Counted from the stretch's first letter, positions 48,193-57,975 are shown. The stretch is DNA of 64,000 nt from Sulfitobacter sp. (GCA_017854855.1 JAFMGZ010000007.1:40994-104993), one strand, 5' to 3'. Numbers and translations are program-made. The notes: generated by a model not told the origin, from the sequence alone.

Positions 48193-49620
48193 CTACAGGG
48201 TTGCTACCGGATGGCCCATTTTGCGGATCGCGTCAACGATACTGCCCAGTTTCATCGACAAGGACCCCTTGGCCAGCACCACATCCCCGCTGTCCAGCTT
48301 TTGCCGCAGCCCCTGCAACATCTCGGCAGAGGTCTCGGTCCAGTCGCCGCGCTGATGTTCGGGCAACAGATCATACAGCGCCCGCATCAACGGGCCGACA
48401 CAATGCACCACGTCCAGTGATTTCACCGCGTCCAGATGCGCCAGACCCGCATGCAGCGCCACCGCATCGGGCCCCAATTCCTTCATGTCGCCCAGAAATG
48501 CAATCCTGCGGCCCTTGCTGACCCGGCCGATGTCATGGGTCACCTCAGACGCCGCCAGCACCTCCAGTGCGGCCGCCATCGACGTCGGATTGGCGTTATA
48601 GCTGTCGTCGATCAGATCCAGCGTCATATGCGTGTCGACCAGGTCCAGGTAGATCCGCTCGCGCACACCGCGCCCCTGATAGGGCTGCCAGCGCCCCAGC
48701 GATTGCGCGGCCAGCGCCAGATCCGCCCCCAGCGCTTTTACCACGGCAAGCGCGCCCAGCGCGTTCATCGCAAAATGCCGCCCCGGCGTGGCGATCTTGA
48801 ACAACAAGGGCGTGCCATCCGCATCGGCCTGCACCACGGTCGTCTCGGCCTGAACGCTCACATCCATCAGCTTGAACTGAAACCCATGGGTCCCGAACTC
48901 CATCTCGCGCAGCCGGCAATCCACCGCCTTGGCCATCAGGATCGCCGCATGTTCGATATCGGCATTGATCACCGCAACCCCGCCCGGCCTGACCCCCTCA
49001 AAGATAGAGGCCTTCTCGATCGCGATCCCGGCAATATTGTCAAAAGCCTCAAGGTGGGCGGCAGCCACGGTGGTCACCATCGCCACATCGGGTGCGGCCA
49101 TCCGTGCCAATGGTGCAATCTCGCCGGGGTGGTTCATGCCGATCTCGATGATCGCATATTCCGTCTCTTTGGGCATCCTTGCCAATGTCAGCGGCACGCC
49201 CCAATGGTTATTGTAGCTGGCGACAGACGCATGGGTCCGCCCCTGATCCGACAACATCGCCAAGAGCATCTCCTTGGTCGAGGTCTTGCCCACGCTGCCG
49301 GTCACAGCGGCCACCTTGGCCGCCGTGCGCGCCCGTGCCGCCCGCCCCAGCGCCTCAAGCCCCGCCAGCACATCCTCCACGATCAACAAGGGCGCATCCG
49401 CCGCCACACCCTGTGGGATATGGCTGACCAGGGCCGCACCGGCCCCCTGTTCCAGCGCCTGCGCCACAAATTCGTGACCGTCACGAATGTCTTTCAGGGC
49501 GACGAACAAATCACCCGGCTGCAGCGTGCGCGTATCAATCGAAACCCCCTCGCAGACCCAGTCTCCTACCGCCTGACCGCCGGTCGCTGCCGCCGCCTCT
49601 GCGCTTGTCCACAAACTCAT
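48193..49620 (-). CDS. murF: UDP-MurNAc-tripeptide--D-alanyl-D-alanine ligase
   Basis: MurF adds the D-Ala-D-Ala dipeptide made by Ddl. The 475-residue protein has the P-loop GSVGKTSTKEMLLA and the NNHWGVPLTLARMP and DSYNANPTSM segments. Its ATG overlaps the murE stop by 4 nt (ATGA), a standard coupling. Confidence 0.97.
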   Translation of the reverse strand: MSLWTSAEAAAATGGQAVGDWVCEGVSIDTRTLQPGDLFVALKDIRDGHEFVAQALEQGAGAALVSHIPQGVAADAPLLIVEDVLAGLEALGRAARARTAAKVAAVTGSVGKTSTKEMLLAMLSDQGRTHASVASYNNHWGVPLTLARMPKETEYAIIEIGMNHPGEIAPLARMAAPDVAMVTTVAAAHLEAFDNIAGIAIEKASIFEGVRPGGVAVINADIEHAAILMAKAVDCRLREMEFGTHGFQFKLMDVSVQAETTVVQADADGTPLLFKIATPGRHFAMNALGALAVVKALGADLALAAQSLGRWQPYQGRGVRERIYLDLVDTHMTLDLIDDSYNANPTSMAAALEVLAASEVTHDIGRVSKGRRIAFLGDMKELGPDAVALHAGLAHLDAVKSLDVVHCVGPLMRALYDLLPEHQRGDWTETSAEMLQGLRQKLDSGDVVLAKGSLSMKLGSIVDAIRKMGHPVATL

Positions 49621-51098
49621 GCCAATCTCCCATCAAGCGCCGCGACCGCGACACTTGCCTGTTCCGCATCATCAAAGGGCAGCACATCGTCGCCGATGAT
49701 CTGCCCGCTCTCATGTCCCTTGCCCGCAATCAACAATGCATCCCCCGGCCCCAGCATATCAACCCCGCGCAAAATCGCCTCGGCGCGGTCGCCCACCTCC
49801 ATGGCGTCAGGCGCGCCGGCCAATACCGCCGCACGAATGCGCGCGGGATCCTCTGAGCGCGGGTTGTCATCGGTCACGATGACCCGGTCCGCATGCTGCT
49901 GTGCGGCCGCCCCCATCAGGGGCCGCTTGCCCACATCACGGTCGCCTCCGGCCCCTACGATGGCCACCAATCGCCCCATCACATGGGGCCGCATCGCCTG
50001 CAACGCGGTGGCCACGGCATCGGGCGTATGGGCATAATCCACGAATACCGCCGCCCCGTTGTCGCGGGTGGCGGCCAGTTGCATCCGGCCGCGCACGGTT
50101 GTCAGATGTGGCAGAGTGTCAAACACCTCGGCGGGATCTGCGCCACAGGCAATGACCAGACCGGCGGCCAGCAGCACATTCTCCGCCTGGAAACCGCCGA
50201 TCAGCTCCAGCCGTTTCTGATAGGCCTTGCCGCGCCACTCAAAACGCAGGTCCTGCCCGGTCGCGTCAAACCGCTGACCGGTCAGATGCAGGTCACCCCC
50301 GTCACGGCCCACGGTGATGATCTGGCAGCCGCGCGCATTGGCAATGGCCAACATGTCCACCCCCTTGGGATCATCAATGTTGATCACAGCCGTGCCATCA
50401 TCGGGCAGCACGCGGGCGAAAAGCCCCGCCTTGGCGTCGAAATAGGCCTCAAAGGTGCTGTGATAATCCAGATGGTCCTGCGTGAAATTGGTAAAACCCG
50501 CCGCCCGCAGGGTCACCCCGTCCAGCCGCCGCTGGTCCAGCCCATGGCTTGAGGCCTCCATCGCGGCATGGGTGATGCCATGGGCCTGGGCCTCGGCCAG
50601 GGCGCGGTGCAGGGTGATCGGCTCTGGCGTCGTATGGGCCAGCGGCGCGGTCCAGGCCCCTTCCACGCCGGTGGTGCCCAGGTTGACCGCAGGCAATCCC
50701 ATCTCGATCCAGATTTGCCGCACAAAGGTAGAGACAGAGGTTTTGCCATTGGTCCCCGTCACCGCCACGACGGTCTGGGGCTGGGCCCCAAACCAGATTG
50801 CCGCCGTGCGCGACAGCGCCTCTCTGGGGGCATCGGTGACCACGACGGCGGCACCCGCCTCCGCGATCTGCTGTGCTGCGATCTGCGCGCCTTGGGCATC
50901 GGTCAAAACCGCAACCGCCCCCTGGCGCAGGGCCGCCTGCACGAATTGCGCACCATGCGCCCGGCTGCCCGGCATCGCGGCAAAGAGGAACCCCTGTTTG
51001 ACCTCGCGGCTGTCCACGGCAATGCCGGTAATTTCTGGGTTTGCACCACCCCGGGCCGTTAACCCAAGCGAAGAAAGCGGAACGGTCCGGCTGGTCAT
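49617..51098 (-). CDS. murE: UDP-MurNAc-Ala-Glu--meso-diaminopimelate ligase
   Basis: MurE adds the third amino acid of the stem peptide. The P-loop GTNGKTSVSTF and the DDNPRSEDP motif, which recognises meso-diaminopimelate, point to DAP-type peptidoglycan. The protein is 493 residues and overlaps murF by 4 nt. ftsI precedes it by 16 bp. Confidence 0.97.
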   Translation of the reverse strand: MTSRTVPLSSLGLTARGGANPEITGIAVDSREVKQGFLFAAMPGSRAHGAQFVQAALRQGAVAVLTDAQGAQIAAQQIAEAGAAVVVTDAPREALSRTAAIWFGAQPQTVVAVTGTNGKTSVSTFVRQIWIEMGLPAVNLGTTGVEGAWTAPLAHTTPEPITLHRALAEAQAHGITHAAMEASSHGLDQRRLDGVTLRAAGFTNFTQDHLDYHSTFEAYFDAKAGLFARVLPDDGTAVINIDDPKGVDMLAIANARGCQIITVGRDGGDLHLTGQRFDATGQDLRFEWRGKAYQKRLELIGGFQAENVLLAAGLVIACGADPAEVFDTLPHLTTVRGRMQLAATRDNGAAVFVDYAHTPDAVATALQAMRPHVMGRLVAIVGAGGDRDVGKRPLMGAAAQQHADRVIVTDDNPRSEDPARIRAAVLAGAPDAMEVGDRAEAILRGVDMLGPGDALLIAGKGHESGQIIGDDVLPFDDAEQASVAVAALDGRLA

Positions 51099-51114
51099 AT
51101 GCTATGTCTTTTTG

Positions 51115-52902
51115 TCAGTTGCTGCCGGTAAGCGTTACCATGGTCGGATTGACAGGTTCAACAGTCGGTCGCACACCCAGCAAAGGTGCCACACGCCGGA
51201 TCATCTCTGCGGCGATCGGCACAGCGGTCCAGCCCGCGGTCCGCCGTGGCTTGTCACCCGAAGTCTCGACCGGTTCGTCCAGCGTCACGATCAACACATA
51301 TTTGGGGTCATGGGCCGGGAACATAGAGGCAAAGGTCGCCAGCGTCTTGTCCTTGTAATAGCCGCCCCGCGGATTGGGCTTGTCTGCGGTGCCGGTCTTG
51401 CCGCCCACGAAATAGCCGGGCACTTCGGCAAAGCTGGCCGTGCCGTCCGCCACCACTTTGCGCAGCATCATCCGCGCGTCACTTGCCGCGCGCTCTGACA
51501 TCACGCGAGGGCCCAGTTGCGGCCCGTTTTGTTTCAAGATCGTGGGTTTCACCCGAAACCCGCCATTGGCAATCGCCGCATATCCGGCCGCCAGATGCAT
51601 CGGCGAAGTCGACAGCCCGTGGCCATAGGAAATCGTCACCGTGGACAGATCCGTCCAACGCTGCGGCAACAGCGGCTTGCCGCCCGCCGCCTCCACGATC
51701 TCATAGTCCGTGGCCTCGAAAAAGCCGAGATCCTTGAGGAACTTCTGCTGGCGTTCCACCCCGATCTGCAAGGCCAGACGCCCCGTGCCCCGGTTGGACG
51801 AATGCACGATGATATCCGTGACCGACAGCTTGCCGTAATTCTTGTTCTGGAATTCCCCGATGTTGAACCCGCCGACCCGCATCGGGCCTGCGGTCTCAAT
51901 GACGGTCTCGGCGTTCACCAACCCCAGCTCGATCGCCTGCGCTGCTGCAAATATCTTGAAAACCGATCCCAGCTCATACACCCCTTGCACCGACCGGTTG
52001 AACAGCGGGCTGTCGGATGCATCCCCTTCCGTTGCGGGCCTTGGGCGGTCATTGGGGTCAAACGACGGCAATGACACAACAGAGATGACCTCCCCCGTTT
52101 TCACATCCATCAAGACACTGGTGGCACCCTTGGCATTCATCAGCTTCATGCCGCCCCACAGCACCCGCTCTGCGGCGGCCTGAACGCTCAGGTCCAGTGA
52201 CAGCTGCAAGGGGGTGTTGCCATTGGCCGGATCGCGCAGATAATCGTCAAAATATTTCTCGACCCCCGCCACACCGATCACTTCGGCACCATGCACCCCC
52301 TCTTTGCCAAAGCTGGCACCGCCCATCACATGGGCCGCAAGGGTCCCGTTGGGATAAAGCCGCATGTCGCGCGGCGCAAAAAGCAACCCCGGATCGCCGA
52401 TGTCATGCACCGCCTGCTTCTGCTCAGGGCTGATTTTTCGCTTGATCCACAGGAACTTGCGCTCTCCGGTGAAATCCTTGATCAGCCGTTCCTCATCCAG
52501 ATCCGGAAAGACCCGGACCAGCCCTTTGGCGGCCATCACCGGATCAACCATATGTTTGGGCTGAGCATACAGCGCATGGGTGTCGAAATTCGTGGCCAGA
52601 ATACTGCCGTTGCGGTCCACGATATCCGCCCGACTGGCCGAAATCATGGCCCCCGGCGCATGGGCGCGCGGCTCTACCGGCTCTGACGTGGCCAGCAGCC
52701 CCATCCGTGCCCCCACCACCGCAAAGGCACAAAAGAAAAACGCCCCCAGCACAAACAAGCGCCCTTCGGCGCGCAGTCTTGCGTGATCGCGCATCTGCTC
52801 GTGACGGATGCGCGTGTTCTCGCGCTCGATCGCATCGGGGTTTTCACCCTTTTGACGCGCCTCAAGGATTCGTGCCAGCGGGCGCAGCGGTGTGCGGATC
52901 AT
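51115..52902 (-). CDS. ftsI: Septal peptidoglycan transpeptidase FtsI (PBP3)
   Basis: FtsI crosslinks septal peptidoglycan and works with FtsW. The 595-residue class B penicillin-binding protein has an N-terminal membrane helix (about 45-65), a dimerisation-type domain, and the active-site motifs SVFK, SSN (HSSNRGTG) and KTG (GGKTGTADKP). Its ATG overlaps the ftsL stop by 4 nt. murE follows. Confidence 0.97.
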   Translation of the reverse strand: MIRTPLRPLARILEARQKGENPDAIERENTRIRHEQMRDHARLRAEGRLFVLGAFFFCAFAVVGARMGLLATSEPVEPRAHAPGAMISASRADIVDRNGSILATNFDTHALYAQPKHMVDPVMAAKGLVRVFPDLDEERLIKDFTGERKFLWIKRKISPEQKQAVHDIGDPGLLFAPRDMRLYPNGTLAAHVMGGASFGKEGVHGAEVIGVAGVEKYFDDYLRDPANGNTPLQLSLDLSVQAAAERVLWGGMKLMNAKGATSVLMDVKTGEVISVVSLPSFDPNDRPRPATEGDASDSPLFNRSVQGVYELGSVFKIFAAAQAIELGLVNAETVIETAGPMRVGGFNIGEFQNKNYGKLSVTDIIVHSSNRGTGRLALQIGVERQQKFLKDLGFFEATDYEIVEAAGGKPLLPQRWTDLSTVTISYGHGLSTSPMHLAAGYAAIANGGFRVKPTILKQNGPQLGPRVMSERAASDARMMLRKVVADGTASFAEVPGYFVGGKTGTADKPNPRGGYYKDKTLATFASMFPAHDPKYVLIVTLDEPVETSGDKPRRTAGWTAVPIAAEMIRRVAPLLGVRPTVEPVNPTMVTLTGSN

Positions 52903-53258
52903 AGCGGGTCCTCCTCGCCGGCGGCAGCGGCACTTGAGACATCAACCGGATTGGTGATGGGCAGCATCGGGGGCGGCGCATAGGGCACCTGGTCCACCGC
53001 GCCGAATTGCTCTGGCAACAGCGGCAACAGCCCCAGACGTTCAAAATTGATCTCAGCCAGATCGCGCAGCCGTTCGGGGCGGTTCTGATAGGCCCATTCC
53101 GCCTTGAGCACGGCAAGCCGCGCATGGCTGGCCTGAATGCTGCGGTGCAGCTTGTCCACATCCGACAGGGCCTGCTGGGTGGCATAATTTTCGCGGTAGG
53201 CCCAGAACGCCAGACCGATGACCGCCAGAGATGTCAGGATATAAAGCACTGCCCGCAT
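52899..53258 (-). CDS. ftsL: Cell division protein FtsL
   Basis: This 119-residue bitopic protein has one N-terminal membrane helix (VLYILTSLAVIGLAFWAYR) and a coiled-coil stretch after it (ATQQALSDVDKLHRSIQASH), the layout of FtsL, which joins FtsB and FtsQ in the divisome. Sequence similarity in this family is low, so position between rsmH and ftsI supports the call. It overlaps ftsI by 4 nt and starts 4 nt after the rsmH start region ends on the same strand. Confidence 0.88.
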   Translation of the reverse strand: MRAVLYILTSLAVIGLAFWAYRENYATQQALSDVDKLHRSIQASHARLAVLKAEWAYQNRPERLRDLAEINFERLGLLPLLPEQFGAVDQVPYAPPPMLPITNPVDVSSAAAAGEEDPL

Positions 53259-53261
53259 GTC

Positions 53262-54257
53262 TCAAAGTCCCTTGACCATCGGCATGCCGATGGATTTCGC
53301 ATCTACCTCGCCCGAAGGCGCATCCGTTCTGATCGCAACCCGCAGCTTGGCTGACCGGCTGCGGGGATTTTCGGCCAATTCCTCTGCGTCGGGCCCGATC
53401 GCCTTGCGTTTTTCCACCAGGAACTGGGGGGCCGCGCGCTGGGTTTCAGGGGCAAATCGGTTTGCGTTGCCGCCGCCGCCGGACCGCGCCGTCAAAAACC
53501 GTTTGACCATACGGTCCTCGACCGAATGAAAGGTCACGACCGCCAGCTTGCCACCGGGCTTTAACGCCCGCTCTGCCGCCATCAGGCCCCGAAACAATTC
53601 GCCGTATTCATCATTCACCGCAATGCGCAGCGCCTGAAAGCTGCGGGTGGCAGGATGGGATTGTCCGGGTTTGGACCGGGGCAGACACCCCTCGACCAGA
53701 CGCGCCAACTGCAATGTTGTGGTGATCGGAGCCTCTTCGCGGGCCCGCACGATGGACTTGGCAATCCGGCGGCTGGCGCGCTCTTCGCCATATTGGAACA
53801 GGATGCTTGCGATGATCTCTTCTTCGGCACCGTTGACGATATCTGCCGCAGACGGCCCGTCCTGCGACATCCGCATGTCCAAAGGCCCGTCGCGCATAAA
53901 GGAAAACCCACGCTCCGCCAGGTCCAACTGCATCGACGACACCCCAAGGTCCAGCACCACACCGTCCAGGTCACTGGCATAGCTGTCCATCTTGGAAAAC
54001 ACGCCGCGCTGCATCACGATCCGGTCGCCGTATTCCGCCGCCCATTCCGCCGCCATCTCAAAGGCCAGCGGATCACGGTCCACCGCGATCACGCGGTCGG
54101 CACCCGCCTCCAGCAGGCCACGCGTATAGCCGCCCGCACCAAAGGTACCATCCAGCCAGACACCGTGCACAGGGGCCACAGCCGCCAGCAAGGGGCGCAA
54201 CAAAACAGGGGTATGAGGGGCAGTCTCATCAGAAGGGGGTCGGGCCGCAGCAGCCAT
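53262..54257 (-). CDS. rsmH: 16S rRNA (cytosine-N4) methyltransferase RsmH
   Basis: RsmH methylates C1402 of 16S rRNA at N4. The 331-residue enzyme has the SAM-binding motif [18 protein letters not shown] near residue 35, [20 protein letters not shown] in the middle, and [16 protein letters not shown] near the catalytic end. It is the second gene of the dcw operon; mraZ ends 5 nt upstream. Confidence 0.97.
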   Translation of the reverse strand: MAAAARPPSDETAPHTPVLLRPLLAAVAPVHGVWLDGTFGAGGYTRGLLEAGADRVIAVDRDPLAFEMAAEWAAEYGDRIVMQRGVFSKMDSYASDLDGVVLDLGVSSMQLDLAERGFSFMRDGPLDMRMSQDGPSAADIVNGAEEEIIASILFQYGEERASRRIAKSIVRAREEAPITTTLQLARLVEGCLPRSKPGQSHPATRSFQALRIAVNDEYGELFRGLMAAERALKPGGKLAVVTFHSVEDRMVKRFLTARSGGGGNANRFAPETQRAAPQFLVEKRKAIGPDAEELAENPRSRSAKLRVAIRTDAPSGEVDAKSIGMPMVKGL

Positions 54258-54262
54258 AATCT

Positions 54263-54766
54263 TTAAGCCCCCGGCGGTCCGTCAAGAAACGCCATGGGAT
54301 CGAAATCTTCCGGCAATTCATCCAGCCATTCTTCTTCCTTGGCCCGCTCGACCGTCTCGTAGGTCTCGGTCTTCCAGATCTGAAAGGTATCGCCAGCGGC
54401 GATAAAGAAGGCTTCATTCTCAAGCTCGATCTTCTGGCGCAGCTTTGCAGGCAGCACCAGCCGCCCGGTTTCATCGACCGTTGTCGGAAAGGACTGACCG
54501 TGAAACAGCCGCTGCAGCATCTTGCGTTCCATCGACCCACGCGGCAGCGCGTCAATCTTGGCGTCGACCTCTTCGATCGCGCTCATTGTGTAGCATTCAA
54601 GGAAATTCCGGCGGTGATCGCCATAGACAATGACCAGCTCAGGGTTTTCGCCGCTCTTCCAGTTCGGGTCGCCCGCCTCCAGCACACGCCGAAAAGAGGC
54701 TGGGATAGACACCCGCCCCTTTGCATCGACCTTGTGGTGGCTTTCGCCTCTGAACCTGCGGCTCAC
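54263..54766 (-). CDS. mraZ: Transcriptional regulator MraZ
   Basis: MraZ has two AbrB-like SWIM-fold repeats and represses its own dcw operon in other bacteria by binding TGGG repeats. Here the family starts [21 protein letters not shown], and the second repeat has [19 protein letters not shown]. The GTG at 54766 was chosen because it places the family start correctly and has AGGA 8 nt upstream; upstream ATGs add leaders not seen in the family. The TGGG operator pattern is present 490 bp upstream. Confidence 0.92.
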   Translation of the reverse strand: MSRRFRGESHHKVDAKGRVSIPASFRRVLEAGDPNWKSGENPELVIVYGDHRRNFLECYTMSAIEEVDAKIDALPRGSMERKMLQRLFHGQSFPTTVDETGRLVLPAKLRQKIELENEAFFIAAGDTFQIWKTETYETVERAKEEEWLDELPEDFDPMAFLDGPPGA

Positions 54767-55090
54767 TGTCTTTGTCCTACCTGGACGCATCTGCGCCCGA
54801 TGATATGTCTGGACGCCCTTGCGCCCCTTGCTGTTCGCCCCGAATGCCGTGCCTGGAAAAGGAAACGGCGGGTTTGATCTGCTGCCACTGATCAACCCGC
54901 CGCCCTCGTCCCGCATCGCGGGGAAGTCCGACTGCGCGCGCCACCTGGGGGGATGTCTGCTCGCTCGCGCGCCGGATCTCTTGGTCTGATGAAAGCGAGG
55001 TGCCTGTATGAAACCTGCTAGGTTTTGTTTTTTTGTGGGGTCGTTTGTTGCCCCGTGTTCCCGTTCTCATCCGATGCACTAGGGATGCCA

Positions 55091-55104
55091 TGGGAATTCA
55101 TGGG
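55091..55104 (+). promoter_or_regulatory. Possible TGGG pair in opposite orientation
   Basis: TGGG occurs at 55091 and 55101, 10 bp apart, on the strand opposite to the main MraZ boxes. It is a two-box match only, so chance is possible. Confidence 0.3.
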
Positions 55105-55252
55105 CGTCTACATTTTTTTTGGGAAACATACACAAAATATGGTTCTACACAGGGGTCAAAAACCACATGAGGTAGCGAAAGTCAGGTCATTTTTCGCCTA
55201 ATTTGCCTCAAAAATCCAAACAACCACAACATATGGTAGAAACAGGACATCG

Positions 55253-55276
55253 CCCAAAACTTCCCATCAATTCCCA
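55253..55276 (-). promoter_or_regulatory. Three MraZ-type TGGG boxes
   Basis: On the minus strand TGGG occurs three times at exact 10-bp spacing (CCCA on the plus strand at 55253, 55263 and 55273), flanked by TGGGAATTGA and TGGGAAGTTT. This is the operator form known for MraZ. The boxes lie about 490 bp upstream of the mraZ start, which implies a long leader or a distal promoter. Confidence 0.7.
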
Positions 55277-55295
55277 GAATATTTCATCTACAGAC

Positions 55296-55304
55296 TTATC
55301 CACA
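55296..55304 (+). promoter_or_regulatory. Perfect DnaA box beside the MraZ boxes
   Basis: TTATCCACA is a perfect DnaA box and lies 20 bp from the outer MraZ-type repeat in an AT-rich leader. DnaA control of division genes is known in alphaproteobacteria. No further DnaA boxes were noticed nearby, so this is not an origin. Confidence 0.5.
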
Positions 55305-55429
55305 GGCAATGTTCGCTGCTTGTTCCAAATAATTCAGGGATAAGCAAGCCATTTCAGCACAAATTTCAGCCAAAGTGATTCGTTTTTTGCCCAAATCGAC
55401 CCGGATGCCCCATGGCCACATCGGATTTT

Positions 55430-55465
55430 CCCGTGATTTCCCGTGACCAGTCCCACGGCGTCCCA
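55430..55465 (-). promoter_or_regulatory. Second cluster of TGGG/CGGG repeats
   Basis: On the minus strand TGGG, TGGG, CGGG and CGGG lie at spacings of 10, 12 and 10 bp (plus-strand CCCA at 55462 and 55452, CCCG at 55440 and 55430). The weaker, imperfect pattern may be a secondary MraZ site serving the mraZ leader or the gene at 55583. Confidence 0.35.
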
Positions 55466-55582
55466 TTTTCAAACCCCGGTGCCGCCCCAAAGACTGCCAA
55501 GCAGAGCCGATCTTGCTTCTTTCCCGGCAAAGCTGCAAAAGCATGCTGCACAATAGGGTGCCGCCACGCCGAAAGGACCAGA

Positions 55583-56368
55583 ATGAACACCGCACTTGCC
55601 ATTCTGGCCCATGCCCTGCGGATGCTGTTGTTCCAGACATCGACCACGCTGCGCGTTTTGATGCCCGCCATGTTGCTGGTCCTGGGATCCAGCATCGCGA
55701 TCACGGTCTTTGCCCCCGACATGCTCGCCCTGTTGCAGCAGCCCCCCGCGCAGATGACCACCGCCAGCACCCGCAGTGCCTTGGCCTTTGTCGTGATTGG
55801 GGTGGTCGGTCTGATGGGCTATGCGCTGATGGCGATCATGTGGCACCGCCACGTCTTGCTGAACGGGCCAGAGCGCGACGCGAGGCGCACGCCCTCACCC
55901 GGCATCTTTCTTGCCTATCTCGGACGTGCCATCGCCGTGGGCTGCTTGCAGTTCATCGCGGCGCTTCCCGTATATCTGCTGATGGGCGGCCTGCTGGCGT
56001 CGGTCTCACCCGATGCGACCAACAGCATGATGGAAACGGTTCTTTCTCTGCTGGTCAGCTGGTTGCTGATCTGGATCGCCCTGCGTTTCAGCGTGGTGCT
56101 TCCCGCCGCCGCCCTGGGCCGCCGCATGTCAGTCAACCAAAGCTGGACCCTGACCAAGCCGGTCGCGCGCGAATTGTGGGGCGTGGCCCTGCTGCTGATG
56201 GGCCTCAACCTTCTGATCTACGAAGTGGCCCACATCGCCCTGCCCGACACCGGTGCCCTGACCCTGGTTCTGAACACCGCCCTGTTCATCCTCGAAGGTC
56301 TGGTCTTTGTGTCGGTCCTGACCACTCTTTATGGTCACCTCTTTGAGGGCCGCTCACTGGGTCAGTAA
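55583..56368 (+). CDS. Hypothetical multi-pass membrane protein
   Basis: The 261-residue protein has about six hydrophobic segments, including LRVLMPAMLLVLGSSIAITVF and LVSWLLIWIALRFSVVLPAA, with a short basic loop near residue 100. It has the look of a DUF975-like or glycerophosphoryl-type membrane protein of unknown role, but I do not assign a family. The ATG at 55583 has AAGGA upstream; a longer open frame starts in the regulatory leader. It is divergent from mraZ across the 816-bp region. Confidence 0.7.
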   Translation: MNTALAILAHALRMLLFQTSTTLRVLMPAMLLVLGSSIAITVFAPDMLALLQQPPAQMTTASTRSALAFVVIGVVGLMGYALMAIMWHRHVLLNGPERDARRTPSPGIFLAYLGRAIAVGCLQFIAALPVYLLMGGLLASVSPDATNSMMETVLSLLVSWLLIWIALRFSVVLPAAALGRRMSVNQSWTLTKPVARELWGVALLLMGLNLLIYEVAHIALPDTGALTLVLNTALFILEGLVFVSVLTTLYGHLFEGRSLGQ

Positions 56369-56393
56369 ACCACCGAACCCGCAACCCATGACC

Positions 56394-57467
56394 TCAGGCC
56401 ATGCCACCCTCAATCAACCCTTTGGCAATCTGCGCATAGGCCTGCGCCATCGGCCCATCGCCCGCAGCCACCGGCGTGCCCGCATCGCCCGCCAGCCGTG
56501 TCTCCAGGTCAATCGGCAAAGCGCCCAGCAGCGGCACGCCCATCTTCTCGGCCTCCGCCGCGACACCACCCTGACCGAATATCTGATGCTCCGATCCGCA
56601 ATCGGGACAGACAAACAGCGACATGTTCTCGATCAGCCCCAGCACCGGCGTCTTCAGCGTGGCAAACATATCCAACGCCTTGCGCGCATCAATCAGCGCC
56701 ACATCCTGCGGCGTGCTGACCACGATCGCCCCGGTCAATTCGGACTTGGTACATAGGGTCAGCTGCACATCCCCCGTCCCGGGCGGCAAATCAACCAAGA
56801 GCACATCCAGCTCTCCCCATTCCACCTGCCCCAGCATCTGCTGCAAGGCCCCCATCAACATCGGCCCCCGCCAGACCACGGCCTTGCCCTCTTCCATCAT
56901 GAAACCGATGGACATCAAGGTGACCCCATGGGCATGCAGCGGAATGATCGTCTTGCCATCAGGGCTGGCGGGGCGTTTGTTCACCCCCATCATGCGCGGC
57001 TGGCTGGGCCCGTAGATATCCGCATCCAGCAGACCCACCTTGCGCCCCGCACGCGCCAGTGCCACGGCCAGGTTGGAACTCACGGTGGATTTGCCAACCC
57101 CGCCCTTGCCCGATCCGATCGCCAGAATGCGCGCAACGCCCTTGGGCCGCACAGGGCCCTCCTGCGGCTTGGGATGACCACCGATCTTCAGGCTCGGCGG
57201 TGCCTGTGGCTTGGCCGCCGGCCCATGGGCGGTCAGCGCAACGCTGGCCTGGCTCACTCCCGGCAAATCGGCCACGACCTTCTCGGCGGCATCGCGCAGC
57301 GGCCCCATGGCCTTTGCCACATCCGCCGAAGGGGCCTCGATGACAAAGCGAACGATTCCCCCATCCACCGTCAACGCCCGCACCAGATCATGCGCAATCA
57401 AACTGCGCCCATCAGGCAACATCACCCGCGCCAGCGCAGCTTCGACTTCGGTTTTCGTGACGGGCAT
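56394..57467 (-). CDS. apbC: Iron-sulphur carrier ATPase, Mrp/ApbC family
   Basis: This P-loop ATPase moves Fe-S clusters to target proteins. The 357-residue protein has an N-terminal MIP18-like domain (about 1-80), Walker A SGKGGVGKST (about 122-131), DIYGPSQPRMMG, VDLPPGTGDVQLT and the cluster-binding CPDC (FVCPDCGSE). The ATG at 57467 has GGAGGA 6 nt upstream. It is convergent with the membrane-protein gene and divergent from the small-RNA region. Confidence 0.95.
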   Translation of the reverse strand: MPVTKTEVEAALARVMLPDGRSLIAHDLVRALTVDGGIVRFVIEAPSADVAKAMGPLRDAAEKVVADLPGVSQASVALTAHGPAAKPQAPPSLKIGGHPKPQEGPVRPKGVARILAIGSGKGGVGKSTVSSNLAVALARAGRKVGLLDADIYGPSQPRMMGVNKRPASPDGKTIIPLHAHGVTLMSIGFMMEEGKAVVWRGPMLMGALQQMLGQVEWGELDVLLVDLPPGTGDVQLTLCTKSELTGAIVVSTPQDVALIDARKALDMFATLKTPVLGLIENMSLFVCPDCGSEHQIFGQGGVAAEAEKMGVPLLGALPIDLETRLAGDAGTPVAAGDGPMAQAYAQIAKGLIEGGMA

Positions 57468-57654
57468 TGAGTATCCTCCATTTATGCCCTTTTGACATCG
57501 CATGTTCTGACGTCAACACAAGGGCGCAAAATCTGCCGCACAATTATTAGGCGCTCCGCCTGCTTTTCAATCAACCATCCCATGTCTTTGCTGCATAGCA
57601 GCATTGCAAACAAAGTCATTGTGCATGCGCAGCAAAAAGGTCAATATGTGTTCA

Positions 57655-57768
57655 TAGAAGCGACGCAAGTTACTTCGCAAGTAAGACCAGACCAATTCAT
57701 CCTCCTCCCGAAGAGGTCTGTATTTGGCGGCGACATCCTCCTCCTCCCTGATGTCGCCGCCCTTTTCT
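57655..57768 (+). ncRNA. Candidate CUCCUCCC-type (cuckoo/CcsR-like) small RNA
   Basis: Two hairpins each expose a CCTCCTCCC-type loop. The first pairs CAGACC (57688-57693) with GGTCTG (57715-57720) around a loop holding CCTCCTCCC (57701-57709). The second is a perfect 12-bp stem (57726-57737 with 57750-57761) with the loop CTCCTCCTCCCT and a following T-run, which serves as terminator. This matches the CcsR/cuckoo small RNAs of Rhodobacter, which lie next to DUF1127 genes. A possible promoter (TTGTGC, 17 nt, CAATAT) is at about 57619-57647; the 5' end is a guess. Confidence 0.7.
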
Positions 57769-57833
57769 CCCCCTCCCCCAAACAGACATGCGCCCTAGGC
57801 AGACCAGCGTCTCTCTGAAAACGCATTCCATTT

Positions 57834-57847
57834 AGATATCAATATCT
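57834..57847. promoter_or_regulatory. Perfect AGATAT/ATATCT inverted repeat
   Basis: AGATAT at 57834-57839 and ATATCT at 57842-57847 form a perfect inverted repeat 129 nt upstream of the DUF1127 start. It could be an operator. The rest of 57468-57975 contains the small RNA and no other gene that I can support. Confidence 0.3.
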
Positions 57848-57975
57848 TAGCCTGACCAGACAGTTGCACGGAACGCATAGCGGCCTTGCCCCTACAGTCA
57901 TTGCAATGCGTCAAGGAAGGCGTAGATACCCCTCATCCGAAACCGCTGTGAAATATTTTGAAACGAGGTGCCAAG

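Noticed and set aside
55253..55465. Chromosomal replication origin near the DnaA box
   Set aside because: Only one perfect DnaA box was seen and no dnaA, dnaN or cluster of boxes is present.
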